Assembly: GCA_028280115.1 (NCBI GenBank)
Contig: JANQMJ010000019.1
Span: forward strand, 60,622-124,621
Length of the DNA stretch: 64,000 nucleotides
Reading direction: 5' to 3'
DNA from: Parvularculaceae bacterium
Lineage (GTDB): Bacteria > Pseudomonadota > Alphaproteobacteria > Caulobacterales > Parvularculaceae
A program made the position numbers and the translations under genes. The number at the start of each line of letters is the position of its first letter. The first letter of the stretch is position 1. Below the pieces are notes generated by a model that worked only from the letters and a program-made list of their open reading frames with translations, was not told the DNA's origin and ran no database searches. Shown in pieces: positions 45,353-54,557 of the stretch.

Positions 45353-45520
45353 CTTCGTCCTTCGTGACGAAATTTTTCCTTCATCCTGAGGAAGCCCCCC
45401 GGGTCTGGCCCCCTTCGAGACGCCGCCTTGCGGCGGCTCCTCAGGGTGAGGAGGCCAGCCCGAGGATAAACTTCGGCTTGTCACGAAGGACGAAGGAAAA
45501 ATTTCTCCTCAGGATGAAGC
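45353..45520. repeat. Dispersed inverted repeat with ttcatcctgagg ends
   Basis: cttcgtccttcgtgac (45353-45368) pairs with gtcacgaaggacgaag (45480-45495). ttcatcctgagg and cctcaggatgaa form a second complementary pair, and gccgccttgcggcgg a central hairpin. The type is common in alphaproteobacterial intergenic DNA. It separates lpxL from the Kazal gene. Confidence 0.75.
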
Positions 45521-45544
45521 GATTCCTGTTTTTCGCCCACTGCA

Positions 45545-45913
45545 CTAGTCGTCGCATTCGCCTTCATAGGCGACGCTGGCGCCGTTCGACGCGGCCGTAC
45601 AGGCGTTTGAATAGGTCTTGCCGTCGCAGCCGCAAACCGGCCTGTATTCCCGAGTGCAAAATTGCGGTTTTGTCGTGCACACGCCTGCGTAATCCGCTGT
45701 GTTGAGGCAAACGCCTGGCTCGACTTTGCAATAGGCGCTTTCCGCCTTGCACTGAAAACCGGCGATTCCGCCGCACATGCCGCCGAGTTCGCCGATGGCG
45801 GGATCGTCGGCGCCGGGCTGATCCGGCGCGCCGGCCCCTTGTCCCGCGCAGGCGATCAACAGCATCGCCGACGCCAAGACCGAAAATGCGCTCATCATGC
45901 GCATTTTATTCAT
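45545..45913 (-). CDS. Lipoprotein with Kazal-type protease inhibitor domain
   Basis: A 122-residue protein. MNKMRMMSAFSV... leads to the lipobox LIAC (about residue 22), so it is likely a lipoprotein. The C-terminal half has PVCGCDGKTYSNAC (about 91-104), the core of the Kazal fold, and other Cys-rich segments before it. It would inhibit serine proteases outside the cytoplasm. It overlaps the end of bfr by eight bases, pointing to translational coupling with an iron-storage gene, an odd pairing. A start at an internal ATG (45904) is possible. Confidence 0.8.
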   Translation of the reverse strand: MNKMRMMSAFSVLASAMLLIACAGQGAGAPDQPGADDPAIGELGGMCGGIAGFQCKAESAYCKVEPGVCLNTADYAGVCTTKPQFCTREYRPVCGCDGKTYSNACTAASNGASVAYEGECDD

Positions 45914-46385
45914 CGCACTTCTTGAGTTGCGATTGCATGTAGCGCTCCTCGCCGATCTTTCCAATCAGGCCGAGTTGAGTTTCGAGAAAGTCGATATGCT
46001 CTTCTTCGGATTCCAGAATGCGCGAGAGGATATCGCGGCTGACGTAATCGCGAATCTCTTCGCAATATTCGATGATTTCAAGATAGATCGGATGCGCGCG
46101 CTGTTCGGCTTTGAGATCGGCTTCAAGGCATTCTTTTACCGTCTCACCGACATACAGCTTGTCCAAATCCTGAAGATTTGGCAGTCCTTCGAGAAACAAG
46201 ATGCGTTCGATCAACTCGTCCGCATGCTTCATTTCGTCGATGGATTCTTCATATTCGATCTTCGCAAGACGGGCGAAGCCCCAATCCTTCAACATGCGCG
46301 CATGAAGGAAATACTGGTTGACCGTGGTCAACTCGAGCTTCAGCGCCTTGTTAAGATACTCAATGACTTTTGGATCGCCTTTCAC
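45906..46385 (-). CDS. bfr: Bacterioferritin
   Basis: A 159-residue ferritin-like four-helix protein. Ferroxidase ligands are placed as in E. coli Bfr: Glu in helix A (KLELTTVNQYFLHA), Glu and His in EESIDEMKHADELIERILFL (with heme-binding Met in the same helix), and C-terminal EEEHIDFLETQ. It oxidises and stores iron, with heme between subunits. Bfd, its ferredoxin partner, is encoded just upstream on the same strand. Confidence 0.96.
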   Translation of the reverse strand: MKGDPKVIEYLNKALKLELTTVNQYFLHARMLKDWGFARLAKIEYEESIDEMKHADELIERILFLEGLPNLQDLDKLYVGETVKECLEADLKAEQRAHPIYLEIIEYCEEIRDYVSRDILSRILESEEEHIDFLETQLGLIGKIGEERYMQSQLKKCDE

Positions 46386-46540
46386 GCACGCATTCTCCAG
46401 TCTTGCTGACGGACCATCAATACGCGTTCGCCGCGCCCGTCCAAGGACTTTCTTTGCAAGCGACTATCAATCGCGCAGTTTGCCGACCGAGCCGCATCGG
46501 ACGCGGATGTTTTCAACAGGAATATGTAAAAAGGCTAAGC

Positions 46541-46738
46541 CTACTCGGCCGCGATGGTTTGCGGGCCATTCGCCAGATCGCGCGCGCTATCGATCATCTC
46601 CGCCACTTCGGGCAGGCATTTGCCGCATTGCGGACGCCGACCGCAGCGCCGGAAGACGTCGGCGACGCTGCGCGTATCGCCGCTCGCGGCAGCGACAAGG
46701 TCCTTATCCTTCAAGGCGTTACAGATGCAGATATACAT
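46541..46738 (-). CDS. bfd: Bacterioferritin-associated ferredoxin
   Basis: A 65-residue [2Fe-2S] protein. The four Cys are in MYICICNAL (C-x-C) and RPQCGKCLPEV (C-x-x-C), the Bfd pattern. I start at ATG 46738, the family start; the longer frame upstream begins in the promoter. It donates electrons to bacterioferritin to release Fe2+. A promoter with a Fur-like site lies 60-90 bp upstream. Confidence 0.93.
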   Translation of the reverse strand: MYICICNALKDKDLVAAASGDTRSVADVFRRCGRRPQCGKCLPEVAEMIDSARDLANGPQTIAAE

Positions 46739-46797
46739 TGCATGCTTCCGGTCATATTTCCGGCGGCGAGCGCCGCGCTGACGCTTCGACACGACAT

Positions 46798-46826
46798 TTA
46801 ATAGCCCAATTAAGAATGATTGTCAA
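46798..46826 (-). promoter_or_regulatory. Sigma-70-type promoter overlapping a Fur-like box, upstream of bfd
   Basis: On the minus strand TTGACA (46826-46821) is followed after 17 bp by TATTAA (46803-46798), near-consensus -35/-10. The 15-bp site TGACAAT-C-ATTCTTA (46825-46811) matches the Fur 7-1-7 palindrome TGATAAT-N-ATTATCA at 12 of 14 positions and overlaps the -35. Low-iron induction of bfd (and perhaps bfr) by Fur derepression is predicted. Confidence 0.75.
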
Positions 46827-46836
46827 TAACAAACAG

Positions 46837-47889
46837 TCAATCACTGCCCTCTGCTGCATCTGACGGCATATCCCCGACGATCAGTTGGGGATCGACCTGC
46901 ACGCCGGCCCATCTCATGCCCCAATGAAGATGGGGTCCAGTGACCCGCCCGGTCGCGCCGACAGCCCCGATAGTCTGGCCCTTTTCGACCCGTTGGCCCG
47001 GTTCAACGTCGATCCGGGACAGATGCAGGAAGGCGCTTTCAAGCTTGTGGCCGTGATCGACAAGTAGAAGCCCGCCTTCGAAATACATGTCGCTTTCCGC
47101 CAGCCTGACGATCCCGGGGGCCGGCGCCTGAACCGGCGTTCCCGTGGGCGCGGCGACGTCGACGCCTGAATGAGGCCGTTTCGGCTCGCCGTTGAGAATG
47201 CGCTGCGATCCGAAGACGCCGCTGATCGGCCCGATAACCGGCCAGTCGAAGCCCGTCGCCCAGTCCGCCTGATTTTGGGTGATCTGCCGGGCCGCGTTCT
47301 TCTTCTCCCTGTCCGCCGCGATTTTGGCGAGTTGTTCTTCGGTAAAGCCGGAGACCTTTGACTGATCGAGCCCGTCGATGCGCTGAACCGGAAAGTCGCG
47401 ATCTTCAATCTCAAACGCATAACGCTCGACCGCGCCGTCCGGCAGGGTGACGACCAGAAGCGCCGACAAGGCGCTGTCGCGGCCGAAGCCGATGACGAAC
47501 CGTCCGTCCTCGCCGACCATGACGTCTTCGCCGTCAAGGCGCGCCGTCGCGCCCGGCTCGGTCTGACCGAACACCAAACCGCCCTGGGCGAAGACGCCTT
47601 CAAGAGTAAACCGCGAAGGCTGTTCACTGAACACCTGCTGAAGATTAGCGACCTGAAGCATCGCTTCAGCGTAATCGGCCTGTCGCGCCAACGCCTCGTC
47701 TCCTGAGGGGGCGACATTGGCAGCCGTGTGATCGGCAGGCGGGACGAGCGGCGGCGATGCCGGCTGTTCGATCTTGGCGGCGGCGTTTGCGGCGATGGCG
47801 TCGGTTTCCATCGTCTGTTCGGCATGCTGGCCCGACGCGCTTGCACAGCCCGCTATGGTAGCCGCGCCGATCAATAACGCTTTACGCAT
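46837..47889 (-). CDS. M23 family metallopeptidase, lipoprotein
   Basis: A 350-residue protein with a lipobox-like signal end (IAGC, about residue 14). A middle domain with DGEDVMVGEDGRFVIGF may fold as a beta domain, and the C-terminal peptidase M23 (about 225-335) has HSGVDVAAPTGTPV and GPHLHWGMRW, giving the zinc His/Asp and HxH. It should cleave peptidoglycan cross-links or assist amidases. It overlaps the DUF2093 gene by eight bases. Start at ATG 47889 chosen for the signal. Confidence 0.85.
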   Translation of the reverse strand: MRKALLIGAATIAGCASASGQHAEQTMETDAIAANAAAKIEQPASPPLVPPADHTAANVAPSGDEALARQADYAEAMLQVANLQQVFSEQPSRFTLEGVFAQGGLVFGQTEPGATARLDGEDVMVGEDGRFVIGFGRDSALSALLVVTLPDGAVERYAFEIEDRDFPVQRIDGLDQSKVSGFTEEQLAKIAADREKKNAARQITQNQADWATGFDWPVIGPISGVFGSQRILNGEPKRPHSGVDVAAPTGTPVQAPAPGIVRLAESDMYFEGGLLLVDHGHKLESAFLHLSRIDVEPGQRVEKGQTIGAVGATGRVTGPHLHWGMRWAGVQVDPQLIVGDMPSDAAEGSD

Positions 47890-48106
47890 TCTTGCCCCCC
47901 TCAAAGCCGAAGCCTTTGTTCGCCGCCGCCGCATCCACATAGGCTTCCTGCTTGTCCACGTTCCAATATTTCAGCGCCTTGAGCGGAATGTGCGCGCCGG
48001 TTACAGCGCAGATCACATACAATCCCGGCTTGATGATATGATACTCAGCGTCGCCATATTCCACGACTGCCTTTTTATTCGGCGCAAATGAATCGAACGG
48101 GTTCAT
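47882..48106 (-). CDS. DUF2093 protein
   Basis: A 74-residue alphaproteobacterial protein with the family pattern VVEYGDAEYHIIKPGLYVIC and the ending KYWNVDKQEAYVDA. Function unknown. It often occurs between xseA and purD or by lipid A genes; here it follows xseA by 47 bp. Confidence 0.88.
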   Translation of the reverse strand: MNPFDSFAPNKKAVVEYGDAEYHIIKPGLYVICAVTGAHIPLKALKYWNVDKQEAYVDAAAANKGFGFEGGKNA

Positions 48107-48153
48107 CGCTGATCCTGACGTTTATTCCCCATCCTTAACGCGCCGCCGCCGGG

Positions 48154-49575
48154 CTAGTCAAAAAGCCGGGGCTGGCGGGGTTTAGACGTTGATTTGGCTT
48201 TCGTTCTGCGCGGCTTGGAAACGCCCGCTTCGTCGAAAACGACCGCGCGCGCGCCGTCTGCGAATTGCACCTCGCCGCGCGTCCCGCCTGGCGCGCCCGC
48301 CGCCCGGCGGATCAGGCCGCCATGCTGATCGCGCACCAGCGCAAAGCCGCGCTCCAGCACGTTCTCATAGGAAACCGACTGAAGCAGCCGCTGGCATGAC
48401 GCAAGCGCGCTGCACCGTCCGCTGATGGCTTTGTCAACGCGTCCGGCGATGCCCGTCCAGGCCGCCGCGACCCGGCCGCCGTAAACCGCGATCGAGCCGG
48501 CAAGCAGATTTTTGCTCAGCCGGCCGCCGGCGCGCGCCGCGCTCGTCCGGGCCTGTTCAAGGCGCGCACGCAGTTCGCCGCGCAAACGATCCGACGCCCG
48601 GTCGAGACGCTGCATCGCCGCCCCAAGCACGTCCTCCGGCCGGCCGAGACCGCGAGCGGCGGAAAGAAGCGCCGTCCGGCGTCCGTCGAACAGACGCTCG
48701 ACCGCGCCGACAAACCGCCGCTCCTTGTTGAGCACTTCCGCGTGCAGTTCGCTGCGCACCGGAACGGCGATTTCAGCCGCCGCGCTTGGCGTCGGCGCGC
48801 GCCTGTCGGCGACGAAATCGATCAGCGTGGTGTCGGTTTCGTGCCCCACGGCGGAAATCAGCGGAATGTCGCTCGCCGCCGCCGCGCGGGCGACGACTTC
48901 TTCGTTGAAACACCAAAGATCTTCCAGCGATCCGCCGCCGCGCGCGACGATCAGAACGTCGGGACGCGGAATGGCGCCGCCCTCTGGCAAGGCGTTAAAA
49001 CCTTTGATGGCGGCGGCGATCTGGGATTCGGCGCCGCGGCCCTGCACCAAGGTCGGCCAGACGACCACATGACGCGGAAAACGTTCGCGCAGCCGGTGCA
49101 GAATATCCCGGATAACCGCGCCCGACGGCGAGGTGACGACGCCGATAACGTCGGGCAGAAACGGAATCGGTTTCTTTCGCTCCGGCGCAAACAGTCCTTC
49201 CTGGCTGAGCTTTTTCTTGCGCTCTTCGAACAGCGCCATCAGCGCGCCGACACCGGCGGGCTCGAGCGAGTCGATAATGATCTGATAACGGGACTGGCCC
49301 GCAAACGTGCTCATGCGGCCGACCGCGACCACTTCCATGCCCTGTTCGGGCTCGACCGAAAGGCGGGCGGCCATGCCTTTCCACATCACGCCGGAGATGA
49401 CGGCTTTTTCATCTTTCAGATCAAGATAAAGATGGCCCGATCCCGCCCGCACGACCCGGCCAAGTTCGCCGCGAACCCGCACAAAGCCGAAATTGTCCTC
49501 GATCGCCCGCTTTACAGCGTTCGACAGTTCGGAGACGGTGTATTCGTGGACATTTGCGCTGGTTTGTTCCACCAT
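48154..49575 (-). CDS. xseA: Exodeoxyribonuclease VII large subunit
   Basis: A 473-residue protein with an N-terminal OB domain (HEYTVSELSNAVKRAIED, about 10-27), a nuclease core (about 135-330, with GGGSLEDLW and the HETDTTLIDFVADRRAPTPS segment) and a C-terminal helical part. It binds XseB to degrade single-stranded DNA. The frame continues open to 51594 on this strand, but that is antisense to the TPR gene; the start is ATG 49575. Confidence 0.95.
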   Translation of the reverse strand: MVEQTSANVHEYTVSELSNAVKRAIEDNFGFVRVRGELGRVVRAGSGHLYLDLKDEKAVISGVMWKGMAARLSVEPEQGMEVVAVGRMSTFAGQSRYQIIIDSLEPAGVGALMALFEERKKKLSQEGLFAPERKKPIPFLPDVIGVVTSPSGAVIRDILHRLRERFPRHVVVWPTLVQGRGAESQIAAAIKGFNALPEGGAIPRPDVLIVARGGGSLEDLWCFNEEVVARAAAASDIPLISAVGHETDTTLIDFVADRRAPTPSAAAEIAVPVRSELHAEVLNKERRFVGAVERLFDGRRTALLSAARGLGRPEDVLGAAMQRLDRASDRLRGELRARLEQARTSAARAGGRLSKNLLAGSIAVYGGRVAAAWTGIAGRVDKAISGRCSALASCQRLLQSVSYENVLERGFALVRDQHGGLIRRAAGAPGGTRGEVQFADGARAVVFDEAGVSKPRRTKAKSTSKPRQPRLFD

Positions 49576-49764
49576 GGCGGCCTTAAAGCACAGTTTTCGC
49601 GGGCTTATAAGTACTGCCTGCCGCCGGCGCATCGAAGCCACGCGATGAGCCCTGTCGTAAGTTAGTATTATTCTTGGGCCTCTTGGCCGGTTAGGCGGAC
49701 TGCGTCGTTTGCGGGCGCCCGAAGCAGCCCTAGCTCTAACGGATTCCACTCGGGGAGAGAGACG

Positions 49765-51552
49765 ATGAAAACCAAACTGTTTCTGGGCGCCGCAGCCGGC
49801 GCATTGGTGCTGAGCGGCGTGACGGTGACGTCGATGCTGTCTGAAGATCAGGCGGGCGCGCCGTTTGTGCACCCTTTGGCGAGCGCCCGCTCGCTGTGCG
49901 GCGACAGTCCCGACGCGCTCGCTAAACGCCGGGCGTTCTTCGTGCGCGCGGCGACCGCTTATGCGGAAACGACGCAAAGCGACGCCGGCCCCGCCGAAAC
50001 GCTGTGGCTTTCGCCGGACACGGTCGCCTACGACATCACCACAGCCGATCCGGAAGCCCAGGCCTGGTTCAATCAGGGCCTCGCTTTCGTTTACGGCTTC
50101 AACCATGAAGAAGCGGTCAACTCCTTCCGCCGCGCGCAGACCATCGATCCCGAATGCGCCATGTGCTATTGGGGCGAGGCGTTGGCGCTCGGCCCGAACA
50201 TCAACGCGCCGATGAGCGATGAGGCGGTCGGGCCGGCTTATCGCGCGATTGGCCGGGCCGTCGAACGCCGCGACGGCGCCAGCGCGAAGGAACAGGCGCT
50301 GATCCAGGCGCTCACCTATCGCTATGAAAGCGCGCCGCTTGCCGATCGCGCCAAGCTCGACAATGCCTTCGCCGACGCCATGGATGACGTCGCAAGACAA
50401 TATCCGGATGACGACTTCATTCTGGCGCTGGCGGCAGAAGCCAACATGGACACCCAGCCCTGGGATTACTGGACCGACGGCGGGCGCACGCCGAAGGGCA
50501 GAACCGCCCGGACGATCGAGATTCTCGAAACGGTTCTGGCGCGCAATCCCAACCAGCCCGCGGCGATCCACCTTTACATTCACATGACGGAAGCCTCGCG
50601 CAATCCCTATCGGGCGGCCGAGTTTGCGGACCGGCTGGCGGGACTGGCGCCGGATCTGGGCCATCTCGTTCACATGCCGTCCCACACCTATTACCGCATC
50701 GGCCGCTTCAAGCAGTCGATCGAACACAACATCGCCGCCGTCGCCGCGGACGAAGCCTATCTCGACGCGGCGGATGCGAGCGTGATCTACGAATACGGCT
50801 ACTACACGCACAATATTCACTTCGTCATGACCTCGGCGCAAATGGCGGGAGATGCGGCGACCGCGCTCGCCATGGCGGAAAAACTCGACGCCAAGCTGCC
50901 GATGGAAATGGCGACCGCCGCGCCCTGGGTGCAGCCGATCAAGGCGGCGCCCTATTACGCCAAAGCGCAGTTCGCCAGCGTCGATGAAATCGCCAATATG
51001 CCCGATCCCGGCGACGAACTGCCGTTTCTCAAAGGCGCGTGGCATTACGCGCGCGGCGAAGCCTTCGCCAAAAGCGGCGACACGCAAGCAGCCCAAGGCG
51101 AAGTCGAAGCCATCAGCGCCATCGTCGCAGACGCCGATCTTTCGGCGCTGACCGACGGCGGCGTGCCGGCGCTCGATATTCTCAATATCGCGCGGCTGAC
51201 CGTCATCGCCCGCACCGCCGTGGCGAACGGCGATTTCGCCGCCGCCATCGAAGCCATGGAGGAAGCCGTCGCACTGCAGGACGACATCGCCTACACCGAG
51301 CCGCCCTATTGGTATTATCCCGCCAAGCAGACGCTGGCGGCGATTGTGTTGCAGGCGGGGCAAACCGAGCGCGCCGAGCAGATGTTCGTGGAATCGCTGT
51401 CGTATTCGCCGAATAACGCCTGGGTGCTCTACGGTCTTTCGCAAGCCTATAAAACGCAGGGCGATAAGAGCGCCGCGAAATTCGCCGGCGCCCTGTTCGA
51501 GGACGCCTGGCTCGGCGGCAAGAAAACAAGACCGGCGCTGTCGCAGCTTTAA
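49765..51552 (+). CDS. Exported tetratricopeptide-repeat protein
   Basis: A 595-residue protein with an N-terminal signal or anchor (about 1-20, FLGAAAGALVLSGV). TPR-like helices include WFNQGLAFVYGFNHEEAVNS (about 93-112) with the CAMCYWGEALALGP segment. Repeats recur to the C-terminus. It belongs to a group of secreted or periplasmic TPR proteins of unknown function. It sits opposite xseA; the 189 bp between 49576 and 49764 may hold divergent promoters. Confidence 0.8.
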   Translation: MKTKLFLGAAAGALVLSGVTVTSMLSEDQAGAPFVHPLASARSLCGDSPDALAKRRAFFVRAATAYAETTQSDAGPAETLWLSPDTVAYDITTADPEAQAWFNQGLAFVYGFNHEEAVNSFRRAQTIDPECAMCYWGEALALGPNINAPMSDEAVGPAYRAIGRAVERRDGASAKEQALIQALTYRYESAPLADRAKLDNAFADAMDDVARQYPDDDFILALAAEANMDTQPWDYWTDGGRTPKGRTARTIEILETVLARNPNQPAAIHLYIHMTEASRNPYRAAEFADRLAGLAPDLGHLVHMPSHTYYRIGRFKQSIEHNIAAVAADEAYLDAADASVIYEYGYYTHNIHFVMTSAQMAGDAATALAMAEKLDAKLPMEMATAAPWVQPIKAAPYYAKAQFASVDEIANMPDPGDELPFLKGAWHYARGEAFAKSGDTQAAQGEVEAISAIVADADLSALTDGGVPALDILNIARLTVIARTAVANGDFAAAIEAMEEAVALQDDIAYTEPPYWYYPAKQTLAAIVLQAGQTERAEQMFVESLSYSPNNAWVLYGLSQAYKTQGDKSAAKFAGALFEDAWLGGKKTRPALSQL

Positions 51553-51670
51553 CCGGCGCTTCAGGTAGGGCTTCGAGCTTTTATTCTGAATCACAGCCCG
51601 TTCCCGCCGCTCATTCCCGGACCTCCCGGTCAGGTCGGCCGATCGTCAGTATAAAGATTGATCGGCGCCG

Positions 51671-53092
51671 TTACTTTCTTTCTTCCGCCTCCTCCAGTTC
51701 TCTTTCCAGTTCCCTGATTTCCTTTTCCGTCAGGGCGCCGTCCTCGCGCAGCGTCCAGGTCGGCTGGATGTCTCTCGGACCGATGTCCGGCCGGTTGCCC
51801 TCGACGCCGCGCATGAGATTGTCGTCGGCGCCGTCGCTGGCGACGTCCGCATCGCGGCGGAAATCCGTTATGCTGTCGAGGGTGCGCTCATCTTGAATGC
51901 GCCGCGCGGAAATCGACCCGACCACTTTGTCGAGGTCGGGACCGGTCAGGCCGCGCTGGCGTTCGCGCCGCAGGAGGTCGGCGGCGCGCGACCAGTCCTC
52001 GCCGCTGTCGCCCGGGCGCCAGCCGGACAGGATCTCGCGCCGGCCGGCGCATTCGGCCGCCTTGTCTTCGTCCTCGAACTCTTCCGGGCAAAAGATCGCG
52101 ATGACGCCGGAGGTTCCCGGCGTCCCGGAGGTCTCGCCCAGCGGCAGCTGAACGCGCGGGGCCACGAAACGGCGCCCGGTCAATACCGGCTCTTCGTCGA
52201 ACATGTCGTCATTTTGCGGCGACTGTTCGGCGAGCAGTTCTTCTGAAAGGTCTTCTTCCTCCTCTGCTTCTTCGGCGAGCGGGTCCTCGCCCGCGGCGTC
52301 TTCCTCGCCGACCAGTTCTTCAAGACCGGCGGCCTGGGCCTGCTCCGGCTCGACCGATATCAGCGGCTCGGGGGCTTCTTCTTCGGGGGCCTGTTCGACG
52401 AGTTCTTCTTCGGGCGCCGGCAGGGTCAGTTCGTCCTCCGCCTCTGGCGCCGGTTCGGGGATCAGCGGCAAGGGGTCTTCCGCGGGCGGCGCGAAACTCG
52501 GCTCAAGATCGATCTCGAATTCAAACTCGGGCTCAGGCTCCGGTTCGGGTTCCGGCTCAGGCTCAGGTTCCGGCTCTGGTTCGGGTTCCGGCTCCTCGAT
52601 GACTTCCGGTTCCGGTTCGGGGATGGGTTCGGGTTCCGGCTCCGGTTCCGGTTCGGGCTCTTCGACGATTTCCGGTTCGGGTTCGGGTTCGGGTTCCGGT
52701 TCGGGCTCGGCTTCTTCTTCCTCCGGCTCCGGCGCGATTTCCGGATCGCGCAGCTCCGGCAGATCGAGCCGCGGCAGTTCCACCAGCGTGACCTGAATGG
52801 TGTCGCTCGGCGCATTGGGGATGAAAATCCGCACCCGGGCGAAGGTCGACAGCAAGGTCAACACGATGAGATTGATCGAAAGCGCCAGGGCGATGGACGT
52901 GTTGCGCCGGCGGTGGTCGTCGGCGGCGAGCGAATCGAGAAAGCGCGCGCAGGCGCGGTCAAAGGGGCCGTAGAATTTTCCCCAGCGCCGCCGGACGCGC
53001 CGCAAAAAGACTTTCGCCGCGCGAATAATCGGCGGTTTTTTCTGAGGTTTAGCAGGCGTTGTTTTGGCGTTCCCGGTCATGCGGCGCGGCAT
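51671..53092 (-). CDS. TonB-like membrane protein with long Glu-Pro repeat
   Basis: A 473-residue protein. A basic N-terminus (about 1-60), one membrane helix (about 66-90, [20 protein letters not shown]), then a stretch from about 120 to 200 dominated by Glu-Pro dipeptides, then an acidic region and a charged C-terminus ending [13 protein letters not shown]. The layout recalls TonB, but the usual C-terminal TonB_C domain is not seen. The repeat DNA is a run of gaaccg-like hexamers and may be unstable in length. Probably periplasm-spanning. The role is unknown. Confidence 0.7.
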   Translation of the reverse strand: MPRRMTGNAKTTPAKPQKKPPIIRAAKVFLRRVRRRWGKFYGPFDRACARFLDSLAADDHRRRNTSIALALSINLIVLTLLSTFARVRIFIPNAPSDTIQVTLVELPRLDLPELRDPEIAPEPEEEEAEPEPEPEPEPEPEIVEEPEPEPEPEPEPIPEPEPEVIEEPEPEPEPEPEPEPEPEPEPEPEFEFEIDLEPSFAPPAEDPLPLIPEPAPEAEDELTLPAPEEELVEQAPEEEAPEPLISVEPEQAQAAGLEELVGEEDAAGEDPLAEEAEEEEDLSEELLAEQSPQNDDMFDEEPVLTGRRFVAPRVQLPLGETSGTPGTSGVIAIFCPEEFEDEDKAAECAGRREILSGWRPGDSGEDWSRAADLLRRERQRGLTGPDLDKVVGSISARRIQDERTLDSITDFRRDADVASDGADDNLMRGVEGNRPDIGPRDIQPTWTLREDGALTEKEIRELERELEEAEERK

Positions 53093-53148
53093 TGATCCCG
53101 GCGCCGGGGACGCTTAAACGCGGAAAGCGGATATCGGAGACGGCCCAA

Positions 53149-54423
53149 GTGAAGGTCCTGTTGATCGGCGGCGGCGGACGGGAGCATGCGCTCGGCTGGA
53201 AAATCGCGCAAAGTCCGCAATTGTCCAAGCTTTATGTTGGGCCTGGCAATCCCGGTCTCAATCACATTGGCGCGCCTTTGGCCATAGCCGAAAGCGATCC
53301 CGCCGCGGTTGCGGCGCTGGCGCGCGATCATGCGATCGATCTGGTGGTCGTCGGCCCCGAAGCGCCGCTGGCCGCGGGCGTCGGCGATGCGCTGCGCGCT
53401 GCGGGGATCGCCTGTTTCGGTCCCGATAAGACCGCCGCCCGGCTTGAGACCTCGAAAAGCTTCATGAAAGAGATCTGCGCCGCCGCCGGCGCGCCGACCG
53501 CTGCTTACGGAAAATTTAGCGAGGCCGCGCCCGCCAAGGCGTTCCTGCGCGGACAGACCCCGCCCTATGTGATCAAGGCCGACGGCCTTGCCGCCGGCAA
53601 GGGCGTGATTATCGCCGAGAGCCTCAATCAAGCCGATGACGCGGTCGAGGCCATGCTCGGCGGACAGTTCGGCGAGGCCGGCGCGGCAATCGTCATCGAG
53701 GAATTCATGACCGGCGAGGAAGCGAGTTTCTTCGCCATCACCGATGGAAAGACCATCCTTCCCATGATCGCGGCGCAGGATCACAAGCGCGCCTATGACG
53801 GCGATCAGGGCCCCAACACCGGCGGCATGGGTGCCTATTCGCCGGCGCCGGTTTTCACCAACGCGGTTTATGCGCGCGCCATGAGCGAAATCATCGAGCC
53901 GGTGGTCGCCGAAATGAGTGCGCGCGGAACGCCTTATATCGGCGTCCTTTACGCCGGCCTGATGATCGAGAACGAGCGCCCGCGCCTTGTGGAATTCAAC
54001 GTCCGCTTCGGCGATCCCGAATGCCAGGTATTGATGCGCCGTATGCGGAGCGATCTCTTGCCCGCGCTTTACGCCGCCGCGACCGGAACGCTGAATGGCC
54101 ATAGATTCGATTGGCGCGACGACGCCGCGGCGCTGGTGGTGATGGCGGCGAACGGCTATCCCGGCGCCTACGAAAAGGGCTCGCCCATCGAAGGCGTCGA
54201 TAAAGCCAACGCAATGCCCGGCGTCGTGGTATTTCATGCAGGCGTTAAACAACAAAACGGCGCGCTCCTGGCCAATGGCGGGCGCGTCCTCAATGTCACC
54301 GCGACCGGCGCGGCCATCAGCGAGGCGGTGGCGCGCGCATATGCCGGCGTCGACGCGATTAAATGGCCGGGCGGATTTTTCCGCCGCGACATCGGCTGGC
54401 GGGCGCTGGAACGGACGCCATGA
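53149..54423 (+). CDS. purD: Phosphoribosylamine-glycine ligase
   Basis: A 424-residue ATP-grasp ligase for the second step of purine synthesis. It begins VKVLLIGGGGREHALGWK (GTG 53149), with PPYVIKADGLAAGKGVIIAE and QVLMRRMRSDLL as the ATP and effector regions. Start at GTG is preferred to upstream ATG codons in the divergent leader. Its stop overlaps the ATG of a short hydrolase remnant. Confidence 0.95.
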   Translation: MKVLLIGGGGREHALGWKIAQSPQLSKLYVGPGNPGLNHIGAPLAIAESDPAAVAALARDHAIDLVVVGPEAPLAAGVGDALRAAGIACFGPDKTAARLETSKSFMKEICAAAGAPTAAYGKFSEAAPAKAFLRGQTPPYVIKADGLAAGKGVIIAESLNQADDAVEAMLGGQFGEAGAAIVIEEFMTGEEASFFAITDGKTILPMIAAQDHKRAYDGDQGPNTGGMGAYSPAPVFTNAVYARAMSEIIEPVVAEMSARGTPYIGVLYAGLMIENERPRLVEFNVRFGDPECQVLMRRMRSDLLPALYAAATGTLNGHRFDWRDDAAALVVMAANGYPGAYEKGSPIEGVDKANAMPGVVVFHAGVKQQNGALLANGGRVLNVTATGAAISEAVARAYAGVDAIKWPGGFFRRDIGWRALERTP

Positions 54424-54515
54424 TCCCGCTCGATCGGCGATGCAGGGCGGCGCAGTATTTCGACTTCGGCGGCCGGCGCATCGCCTATTGGGCCGGCGCC
54501 GGAACGAGTCCTTAA
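54420..54515 (+). pseudogene. Truncated alpha/beta-hydrolase N-terminus
   Basis: Translation from ATG 54420 (overlapping the purD stop) gives a 31-residue product with FDFGGRRIAYWAGAGTSP, the typical opening of alpha/beta hydrolases before the HG motif, then a stop. No continuation is visible before the UPF0016 gene at 54558. It looks like a hydrolase gene lost by deletion, with its start region left behind. Confidence 0.55.
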
Positions 54516-54557
54516 GGCCCTTGTCGAGTTCCATGAAATAATCGGAACGGAGTTTCC

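Noticed and set aside
48154..51594. A 1146-codon open frame on the minus strand across xseA and the TPR gene
   Set aside because: Only 48154-49575 is xseA. The rest is antisense to a well-supported TPR protein and shows Arg/Gly/Asp-rich composition typical of GC-rich shadows.
52203..52796. Ser-Gly repeat frame on the plus strand opposite the Glu-Pro tract
   Set aside because: It is the complement of the hexamer repeat in another frame; no start context or family support.
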